DNA of 64,000 bases, from the NCBI GenBank assembly GCA_014529385.2, contig CM043958.1, positions 148,835,293 through 148,899,292 of the forward strand, given 5' to 3'. The DNA comes from Adiantum capillus-veneris (lineage: Eukaryota; Streptophyta; Polypodiopsida; Polypodiales; Pteridaceae). Shown here piece by piece: positions 33,257 through 42,590 of the stretch; within the stretch, counting starts at the first letter, position 1; the number at the start of each line of letters is the position of its first letter. The notes under the pieces were generated by a model. That model saw nothing but the letters and a program-made list of their open reading frames with translations, was not told the origin of the DNA and ran no database searches. Position numbers and translations under genes: made by a program.

Positions 33257-33302
33257 CCTAAGCACTACATAGACATATGCATATGCCTATGTAGTGCTTA
33301 GG
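33257..33302. repeat. 46-bp near-perfect palindrome
   Basis: The arms are CCTAAGCACTACATAG and its reverse complement around CATATGCATATG, with a single mismatched pair. Further CATATG and GGCATAGGCATATG repeats follow to about 33325. It could extrude as a cruciform or be a transposon end. Confidence 0.9.
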
Positions 33303-33611
33303 CATAGGCATATGCATATGCAATATAGCCCTTCACAAACATATAGATGTGCACAAAACATACCTCATTATCATAGTACATATTAGGACCGTAGAATAAC
33401 TTGATCTTAGGGAAGGAGCATGTGAGTTTCTGGCCACAAGGCACCCAGAGATTGTGGAACCTTCATCAAACAAATGCACCGATTTGAAGTGAGGCACACC
33501 CTCTCATTATCATGCACACACGCGGGACTTTTTCCTTGTTGTCATCCGGATCAATTGTGTGGGCAAAACTTGGATCACTACATTTGCATACTACTTTTAA
33601 GGGTCTGCATT

Positions 33612-34150
33612 TGTGAGGTCCCCACCGCGTTACCATATCTATTTGGCAAAAGAGGTACCTAATAGGTCTCTAGGACCAAGTAACTTGAGTCCGAGCCATC
33701 GAAAAGGGTTCCTAGCCCTGTCTCGCAGGGAAAGCATGAAATAACACAATATTCTGACGTTCCTAATTCTCACCTTCCAAAAGACAGAAACCCCAAATAC
33801 CTTTTTCCCCATAATTTTTAGAGGCACGTACAATTGAGACTTCTCGACTCTTGGCACAATGAGTCTCTAGTTTCGCTTCTTCTGTCAATGAGGAGCGGAT
33901 AGTTTCTTGACTAATCAAGACCACCCATCCTTGATTGGCAACTTTCTAGTCCCCACTTTCCACCCCCACACTCACACTCTGTTTTTACTTGTTTTCTAAT
34001 TACTACCACATGATTGTTCATACACAAAGTTCCTTTTTATGAATTCCATCACAAGTTTGTTAAGACAACCCTTCAACCATTATCCAATTGGCACCAAGAC
34101 AATCTTTTCCTAGTAAAAATACTTGACAACATAAATTCATTGACTATTCC
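33612..34150 (-). repeat. LTR-like repeat R1, copy 2
   Basis: It starts TGTGAGGTCCCC and follows the same order of conserved blocks as 887-1620, with substantial divergence. No primer site precedes it (GGGTCTGCAT), so it would be a 3' or solo LTR in minus orientation. Its far end is not identified. 34150-34737 has no recognisable content. Confidence 0.5.
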
Positions 34151-34737
34151 AATACTCTTGAGTCGTAGAAACTTCCTCTAGCGGATGTTCACTCCATACG
34201 TTGTCAACTGGCCGCCCATACAACCAGTCCATGACCCACCCATTCTAGATTAACCCTCCGGGTAAAATCATGTATCCACCGCATAACCTACAAGTCATGG
34301 ACATTTGAGTCCCTAACTGGTTAGCTCTACGTAACAAAATATGCTAGATTCTGCGATAACCTCGCGAGCTATTCCCCAGTGTGATCAAGAGGGGGTTCTT
34401 GACTAACTTCAATATTGGAATAGAATGAAGTTATGTTTCAATATTTTCCCTAGGCAGACAATCTTTCCTCGATCAATCTATTAACTGTCAAACATTTCTT
34501 TCCTACTTTAACTAGGTTCAAATTTAACAAGACAATTAAGATGCTCATGCCATAGTTTTGATTGGTTTTTCCAACACATTTTGGAAAGGTTCAATCATTC
34601 ACTAGCTAACGTAATGCAATGCTTAATTAAATGTGTTGACAGGTCAACCTTTCAACAACGCTTCCACAAAGATTCCTCAAAGATTCTCTAAAGATTCCAT
34701 ATGAAGATGCTGATGAAGTGATGAAGATGAAGATGGA

Positions 34738-35674
34738 TGTTGTAATGTGAAGATACAAGCTCATGGACATTGTCGGATATCCCGTTATTATTATTTTGAG
34801 CCATTACGGCCACTTTTGTAATGTTTACAGGAACTTCATATTTTAAGTCGGCAATTGTATTTTGGCCGCAGATGCTTGTTGGATGAGCAAAGCCAGCTCA
34901 CAGTGTTGTAATTAAGCTCTATAGAAGCCTAGGGACAAATCATGTCATTTTGGCCAGACATTAGGTTTTCTAAGGCTTAGTATATAAACCAAAACCTAAA
35001 GCTTTGTAAGGGGACTTCTAATAATCTTATCTTCTGTGTCGACTGGGAGACTGCGAGAGAGTGAGAGTGTGTGTGTGTGTGCTACAAGAGCTACGGTGGT
35101 CGGAATCGCAAACGGAGAGCAGCATCGTGTTGCCTACGAGGAGAGCTATGCGTTGATGCTTACATCACGCGCGTTCGTCTGTGTTTTGGCAGATTCACCC
35201 GCGAGCTACTTTTGGAGTTTCGGTGAGTAAACGTTGTCTGTTTTTGCATTTCAGCATATCCACGTGATCAGAGCGATTAGGCATGTTAGATTTTAGAAAC
35301 AGTGACCTGTAAAATCCGACCAGACATCCTATGTGTTTTGTTCATGGAGGGTATTGGGTTAGGATTTGTGGTCAGAGACCTAAGGGATAGCGGCCTTCCA
35401 GTGTGTGTAGGACTTCCCTTGAGTTTCATGAAGTTTCGAGATCGTTTGATGGGCTTTTGGCTTGCAGTAGCATCATAGGAGACTCTCACATTCACAGAAC
35501 CAATGGCATGTAGATTTGATATCTCTGTAGAAAGTAGTCATTAGTCGGTCGAGTACAGGTTGACACCCTTTGCTTGCTTCTACGTGCCTGCGGGTCGAGC
35601 TTCGTCCTCAGTTGATATTATATGTTAGGTGAGTTCTCGCTATGTTGATGCCCATTGCGGCGTATCCGCCAACA
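34738..35674 (+). repeat. 5' LTR of gypsy-type element E4
   Basis: About 937 bp, TGTTG...CCAACA, ending 1 nt before a primer site. It contains a TATATAAA box at 34981-34988, a GA/GT-rich start of R, a splice-donor-like CG|GTGAGT at 35223, and a half-palindrome CAGACATCCTATGTG near 35321 that matches the leader palindromes. It is homologous to, but clearly diverged from, the LTR at 47646-48580. The left boundary is tentative because a purine-rich run precedes it. Confidence 0.7.
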
Positions 35675-35675
35675 T

Positions 35676-35694
35676 TGACGCCACTGCCGGGGAC
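35676..35694 (+). promoter_or_regulatory. tRNA-Asp-type primer-binding site
   Basis: TGACGCCACTGCCGGGGAC closely resembles the plant gypsy primer site TGGCGCCGTTGCCGGGGA, complementary to tRNA-Asp. It directly follows the LTR terminus CCAACA and fixes the element orientation as plus. Confidence 0.8.
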
Positions 35695-36216
35695 GAGGGC
35701 CCTAAGTAGGTGACCGAGACTAGTCCTAGAGGATAGAGGTCCCTCTGGCTTGCCAGAGTACTATTTTACATTTAGATAGGATCAGAGGGTGGTGGACTCT
35801 CTAGGTCTTAGGAGGAGTCTAGGGAGCGTGTGTCTAGCCTAGATCTTCCGTCTTAGGTAGTATTAGGTAGTAGTAGGTTGTGGTGTAGAGAGTAGGAGTT
35901 GGAGTGGTAGATGTGGTGGTAGGTTGACTTGAGAGTCCGTGTGAGGCCAGGAAGCAACCAAGACATCAAAATCACCATCTCACATGATGAGTAGGAGTAG
36001 GGTAAGTAGGATATCTTGATTGCTGATCTAGAGTACTTTATGCATGTCTTATTTGTTGTTAGGCTCATCAGAGAAATGGAAAATGCTAAGTAGGAAAGAC
36101 GGTAAATTGTGTTTGGAAGCTGATTGGAAGTCCAGAATTTTCTGTGATTATTGCTGAGAGCTCTACAGAGCATAGGGAGTACTACTGCCAGAAAAAAATT
36201 TGCATTTTAAGACAGT

Positions 36217-36680
36217 AGACATTCTACGTGTAGGATGTCTCCAGGGCACTTTTGGCAGGGAATTTGGGGAAATTGAGGTTACCAGTGGGTTTAGAGGGTA
36301 GGTTTTACCCTAGTAACATATTGACTTGAGTGTTTTTCCCTATTTTTGTTGACCAAAAGCCAAAAGACGGAGTCAGAAAAGGTAAAATTTCAGAAAATGC
36401 TTAAATTGAGTGATTTTTGCATGTTTTTGCAAGTGTGAAGCATACTTGCACTTGCTGAGAGCATAAGGAAGCATCAAGGACACTTCAATCTTAAAAAAAT
36501 AAGAAGTAGACATCCTACGCGTAGGATGTCTACAGGGTGATCTGGGCATTTTTTTGAAAATCTGAGGTTACCAGTGTGTTTAGAAGGTAGGTTCTACACT
36601 ATTTTCACCTGGAAAGTGGAAATTTGACCAAATTTTGACAGATTAAAGCCAAAAGATGAGAACTGCCAGACATCCTACCC
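36217..36680 (+). repeat. E4 leader, first palindromes
   Basis: Palindromes at 36217-36240 and 36506-36533 (289 bp apart) are followed by a half-site at 36668. The second is a perfect 28-bp palindrome with arm GTAGACATCCTACG. The flanking sequence (GGGTAGGTTTTACCCTAG, ATTGACTTGAGTG) matches that at 42200-42560, so this is the same leader as the array at 40.5-42.4 kb. The stretch 35695-36216 between the PBS and these repeats has no coding content. Confidence 0.9.
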
Positions 36681-37797
36681 AAATTGTGTCCAAGGCCTAA
36701 TTTTGAGACCAAACCATAGGGAGGATTTCCAAACAACGAGCAAAGAAAACCGAGCGAAGCCCATTTCCGAGCAAATATGAGCAACTCTCTTGACAAATTG
36801 ATGCGAGCGCAAGGTATATTGAAGCAAATAATCATGGCGTGCTAGATTCAACCAACACCTCAACACAAAAGGGTCCTACATCTAAAATTATCGCAAAGCA
36901 GTGGAGGCTTCAAAATCTCACGCCTCTTTACAAGTTGAGGCCCTAACAAGATAACAACCAACCAGTGACTACTTAGTTGTGGCAGTGAAAATGGCATGGA
37001 TATGAATTTTATTGGGAAAAAACCACCTCTGTTGTTTGTATTCAAATACTTGCTTCACTCAGCTGAGACAGACCCACACCTAGTGTTAGAAAAAAAACAG
37101 AGTCTAGTGTATTTTGACCGGCTGAAATCCTAAAATCTTAGTTAGATTTTGAGCTTGCCTTGAAGAAAACCAGGAAGTTTAGTGTAACTACCGGAAATAG
37201 CTTCAAATTTTGACTAAAACTGGGAGAATTTCAAGCTTGCCCTTATTTTCTTAGGTTAGGAAAAATGTATTTTTTTAGCCCTGCCCACACCTTCCTCCAC
37301 TCCGATCCTATTGTGTGTCGCTTGACGAACGCCACTCGCTACTTCTCCCAAGGTATGCTAACTGGTGTATTGAGCATGCACAAATGCAAAGTAATAGTCA
37401 TGTGTGGAAGTTCGGTGTGCCTGTGGCGGCCCTCTTCCATCCTTTTTCTAAAAACTCATAGTAGTGTTATGAGGATGCAAGGACGGGACAGCCTTTACCT
37501 GGCCTCATCTACCGTTTGTTTCTCACGGCCTTTGTGCAGCAACACCGCATACTCCACCTCTTGCCGTCCCTTGCTCACACCCACTATCTCATCGTCATTA
37601 CACTACTGTGGTTGCCCCTCCTTTTCATGCAAATCTAATTCCTAACGTGACGTTCAGTTTTCTCAACCTTGTCCCGGTGCCCTGACCTGCCATTCCTTCT
37701 CACCTCTTTTGTGCAGCAGCACAGATTACTCCATCTTTTGTCCTCCCTTAGGAGCACCAAGCCTTGCGCTCACACCATCGCCAGCTTCTAGCATGAT

Positions 37798-38250
37798 TAT
37801 CTTCACCTACCCATACTTTCTCCGGAAACAACCACTGGTCAGCTTCCGATTCTTGCCCGGCTGCTTCTTTCTCACTCCCACAAGAAGCTCAAACGAGACC
37901 TATTATTGCTCTTCACCTGCCCATATTTTCTCCGCCAACAACCGCTGATCAGCTTCCTATTCTTTCTTTGCTGCTTCTTTCTCACTCCCACAAGAAGCTT
38001 ACACGAGACCTACTGGTCTCCAGCATTTCTGAAAGCTGTCGAAACCAGTCCGCGCCGGCGCGGACTGGTTTGAGCAAGTTCAGCAAAGTAATCAAAGCTA
38101 TATTGCAGTGTGTACCTACTAAAGTATTTTTATACTCCTACAAGAAGCTCACACGAGACCTACTGCTCTTTAGAATTTCTGAAAGTTGTCTAAACCAGTC
38201 CGCGCCGGCGCAAACTAGTTTGAGCAAGCTCAACAAAATAATCAAAGCTA
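37798..38250. repeat. Two adjoining tandem duplications (about 118 and 150 bp)
   Basis: The segment CTTCACCTRCCCATA...CTCACTCCCACAAGAAGCT occurs at about 37800 and 37917. A following 150-bp unit (ACTCCYACAAGAAGCTYACACGAGACC) occurs at about 37985 and 38135, each unit containing one GC-rich palindrome. Confidence 0.8.
38042..38071. repeat. Perfect 30-bp GC-rich palindrome
   Basis: The arms are AAACCAGTCCGCGCC and its exact reverse complement with no spacer. A second, decayed copy lies 150 bp downstream at 38192-38221, its right arm changed to GCAAACTAGTTT. The GC content contrasts with the AT-rich surroundings. Confidence 0.95.
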
Positions 38251-38461
38251 TATTACGATGTGTACTTGCAAAGGTTTTTTTTTGTTTTATAAAAAAAAAT
38301 CGTTTATTGGAGTTTCCTATGAGCATCAAACTACTCTTAACCCATCCACGGGAGCGGTGCCATTACCTTCGGTGGTGGGTCCAAGCGTTGCTCCTCTAAA
38401 TTTTTAATTTTTTATATAGAATTGACAGCTCGTTAAAATTAGCTCGCATTTTAAATAAAGG

Positions 38462-38535
38462 TCTCGTGCATGTTGGAGAAGCCGGACAGCTTCTAGAAAG
38501 GGTCCGACTTCTCCAAGGACCAACATGCTCGAGAG
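38462..38535. repeat. Imperfect hairpin with GCATGTTGG / CCAACATGC arms
   Basis: The left arm CTCGTGCATGTTGG-AGAAGCCGGAC pairs with the right arm GTCCGACTTCTCC-aagga-CCAACATGCTCGAG. The loop is about 14 nt and there is a 5-nt bulge on the right. It could be a small foldback element or a hairpin-forming transcript. Confidence 0.75.
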
Positions 38536-38677
38536 CCCTTTTTTATATAATATGAATGGAATTAAGTATGTCTGATCTAGGATTTTTAAAAAGTGTTTTT
38601 ATCTTGATGGAACCAAATGTATCTATATCAATTTGTATACAATATTGGAAGTTCATGCAAACACGTAGGAAATGTAC

Positions 38678-38679
<2 letters not shown>

Positions 38680-38763
<84 letters not shown>
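38680..38763. repeat. (CT)42 microsatellite
   Basis: An uninterrupted 84-bp CT run. The Arg-Glu and Leu-Ser frames across it are artefacts. Confidence 0.98.
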
Positions 38764-38766
<3 letters not shown>

Positions 38767-40511
38767 CAATCCTTGGTTGTGTGTGCGTCCTAGCTTCAAG
38801 CCATGTGCTAATAGCCCTAAGTAGCTCTTTTGGAAAAACCATGTAGATTTCTCATTCCAGATACAATTAGCTGCACATATCACCTTCAAGGCTTATATGA
38901 GATGGAGATTGAGGGTCATGTGGTCTTACTGAATGATAAGAAAATTGAGAGTCTTGAGGAGGGAGGGGCAGAGATTGAGGACGTAGGAGGACTCGATGGT
39001 AGAATGTAGTATTGTGAGCAAAGAGATAACAATGCTACGGTAGTAGCAATCCAACCTTCTTTGGCAGTAGCCAACCAGCCTTCTTTAGTCAAAATCACTG
39101 TTAGACTGAAGGACTTGATAACATAATTAAATCCTCACATCCTCATTAAGGGAGGGGCTATGAGCGCTCATGGATGTGGCTTAGAAGTAGGCAAGGAAGC
39201 CACTTGCAGATTGTTGTAGGGGACGAGAAGAAGGGCCCCCAAGGGGGGGCAGAGTGTAGGGTGTATATTCAATACTAATTATCTTTTTAACAATTTTGAG
39301 CCAGTATGTAGATAAAATTTAAATGAGTTGGGGAAGTTCAATACACTTATTTAAAAAATCATTGTAGTTTAAGTGAAGAAATTTTATAGGTTTATGAGAG
39401 TGTCATGAGTTAACGTTATTAGCCAATTGAAAGTGTATGTCTCACACATATGAAAGTTCAATGCATTTAATTATGTAGTCCTGCAACTGGTCGTGATTCC
39501 TAAAGACGGGGAAAGACCTACATTACTCATAATTCTCTCTAAAATGGTCAAGTTAGTTGTGTGCCTATCACCAAAGATATTGATGATTCTAAGAATCATG
39601 TTGATGAGAGTGAGAAAACAAACATCGGGTTGGTTCATTGGCTGGAGATTCAGAGACACCTCGGCAAGAAACTACATTGGACCTTGTGCACGTTTCAATA
39701 ATGAAAGTTAACTTAATGCTTGATGTCTTTTGTTTACTTGTAATGTGAAACTTCTATCATGTTTTTAGTTGATAGATGCGGATCCACTTTACATTTCAAA
39801 GAGTGCACCCCCAATGTTTCGTGGACAAGGGATGACTCCTACAAAAAGTACAATGTGACATTATGTGCCAAACTCAGCTTAAGAACTTATGGACTCTGGA
39901 AGGGCATGGAGAGGGACTACACATAAACCGATACCTCTATGGTTTGTTTCTCAAGTTCTTGTGTCATCCCATGGTGTTGTGTCTCGAGTTTGGATGTGAG
40001 ACGACTCCCATTTTGGTAGGATGTTTGGCCACTAGCCATGTGAGCCTCTCTCGGTTCCGATGATATACTTGATTCTACTGAGATACAACGCTTGCTTTGT
40101 CCAATGAACCAAGGGAGACAGGAGGCATACGTGTCAACTAATGTGGTGGATGAGGGAGAAGCTTTGGGAAAATCAATTTTTCCAGACACAATGTTCACAA
40201 ATAACTTTATTGATAGACTCGCTCGTTTTTTTCGTTGCTCAAAACAACTCGCTCGACATCTTGTAAGACTCACCATAGGATGACTCCATAGGCATGTTCT
40301 AAATGTTGTATTGAGTGCATGTGATAAATTTCATCTCATTTGGGTCAGTGAAAGTGAAGATTGAACAGACTTTAGCGTTTTTGGACGGACAAAAGGCAAG
40401 AATAGCTAGTTTTGGGGTCTTTTGACATCCAAACTCAAATCTAAGCATACCAGTGGGTTGCTAAAGACTAGGGGAATCTTTGGTCCAAGTTTGTGTTCAT
40501 TCTGAGCAAAA

Positions 40512-42444
40512 AGACATCCTACGCGTAGGATGTCTACTGCATGATTCTGAGACCAAAATTCTACTATGACCATACCATGCTATCATATAGCCTTAGATAA
40601 GCCTCCTAGGCAAATTTGGTCCAATTTGGAGTTGATTTGACTTGGGAATTCATCAGAACAGACATCAGGCTTCTGGAACATATTCTTGATCATTTGACCA
40701 ACCTACAAGTGTCATAATCAAAAAGTAAAAATAGCTGTGAGTTAAGCACATCAAGGGGAAGCTACACCGCAAGTTTGATCTGAAACAGAGCAAAAAGACA
40801 TCCTACACGTATGATGTTTCCAGGTTGATTTAGGACTCTAAACCAACATGTGAGCACACCACTGTGATCAACACAACAAAGAGAAGCTAGGGTGAAAATT
40901 TCAAGTCATTCTGAGCAAAAAGACATCCTACCAGTAGGATGTCTCCAGGTGATTTTTAGGTCCAAATGAAAATCTCAGCATACCATTGGGTTGTTGGACA
41001 CAAGGAGAGTCTTAGGTGCAAATTTGGGCCAATTCTGAGCAAATAGACATCCTATGTGTAGGATGTCTCTTGCATGATTTTGAGGCCAAAACCCTACTAT
41101 GACCATACCATAGTGTTGTATAGCCTTATATAAGCCTGCTAGTCAAATTTGGTCCAATTTGGAGCTGATTTGACTTGAAAATTCATCAGAACAGACATCT
41201 GGCTTCTGAAACAGATACTTGCTCATTTGACCACCCTACAAGTGTCAGAATCAAAAAGTGAGAATAGCTGTGTGTTTAGCACATCAAGGGGAACCTTGGG
41301 TTCAATTTTGGGCTAATTCTGAGCAAAAAGACATCCTACCCGTAGGATGTCTCAAGGTCATTTTTAGGTCCAATTCAAATTTTGAGCATACCAGTGTGTT
41401 GTTAGACTCCAGGGGAACCTGTGGTTCAAATTTTGGCCAAATCTAAGCAAAAAGACATCCTACCCGTAGGATATCTCCAGGTGCTAAATGAACTTCTGGG
41501 GAGATTTTGACCTCATACAATTGTTTATCATGTCCTATTAAGGTTAGCCATCAAGTTTCAAGTCATTTGGACATCATTTGCTCCTGAAAAAAGACATCCT
41601 ACCCTCTGAGTGCACCAGGAGCTTATGCAGCCCAAATCTTGACCTTTTGGCATCCAAATTCAAATCTGAGCATAGCATTGGGTTGCTTGACTCAAGGGGA
41701 ATCTAGGGTTCAAATTTTATTCAATTCTGAGCAAAAAGACATCCTACCCGTAGTATGTCTCCTGCATGATTTTGGACCCTAGACCAACATTTGACAATAC
41801 CAAAGTGTTTCATAGCATCTTATAAGCCTACCAGTCAATTTTGGTCCAATTTGGAGCTCATTTGACTTGAAAAATCAGTTGATAGAGTATCCAACTTCTG
41901 AAACAGATTCTTGAGCATTTGACCAGCCTAGAGGTGTCAGAAACAAAAAGTGAGGATACCTAGGGGTTCAACACACCAAGGGGAGTCTTTGGACCATATT
42001 TTATTCAATTCTGAGCAAAAAGACATCCTACCCGTAGGATGTCTAAGAGCTTATTTTGAAATTTTGACCATACCACTGTGTTGCTAGACCCAAGGGGAAC
42101 CTTTGAACCAAATCTTGCTTCATTCTGAGCAGCAAAAAATTTTGGCGTAGGATGTCTCCAAGGGGTTTTTGGGCAAGAATTTGGGAATTCTGAGACCACG
42201 AGTGTGTTCAGAGGGTAGGTTTTACTTCAGGAACATGTTGACTTGAGTGTTTTCCCATGTTTTTGATGTCCAAAAGTCAAAAGGCGAAGTCAGAAAGCGA
42301 AAAATTCATAAATTGCTTGTTTGGAGTGATTTTGACATTCAAATGAAATTCTGAGCATACCAAGGTGTTGCTAGACTCAAGGGGAACCTTTGAACAAAAT
42401 CTTGCTTCATTCTGAGCAGAAAAAAAATTGGGCGTAGGATGTCT
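40512..42444 (+). repeat. E4 leader palindrome array
   Basis: Eight 24-nt palindromes with arms AGACATCCTAC / GTAGGATGTCT and a 2-nt centre lie at 40512, 40796, 40921, 41045, 41329, 41453, 41737 and 42021, with half-sites at 41592, 42145 and 42432. Start-to-start spacing is 284, 125, 124, 284, 124, 139, 145 and 284 bp, then about 124 and 287, so two unit lengths (about 124 and 284) alternate. The phrase TTCTGAGCAAAAAGACATCC recurs before the motif. Arms are conserved while the centre varies (CG, CA, CC, GT). The array ends about 150 bp before the ORF at 42591. Confidence 0.95.
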
Positions 42445-42590
42445 CCAGGAGGTTTTTGGGCAGGAATTTGTGAATTCTGAGACCACCAATGTGTTCAAAG
42501 GGTAGGTTTTACCCTAGGATCATGTTGACTTGAGTGTTTTCCCATGTTTTTGATGTCTAAAAGTCAAAAGGCGAAGTCAGAAAGCGAAAA

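Larger units (their letters stand above)
36845..40350. other. Block interrupting the E4 leader
   Basis: This 3.5-kb block lacks the leader repeats that occur on both sides, so it is probably inserted material. It holds tandem repeats, two strong inverted repeats and a long CT tract, listed separately. Frames at 39471-40290 read without any recognisable domain. I could not find a target duplication, and the exact limits are approximate. Confidence 0.45.

Noticed and set aside
40512-42444. CRISPR-like array
   Set aside because: Spacing of 124-284 bp, palindromic rather than direct repeats, no cas genes, and a plant-type context exclude CRISPR.
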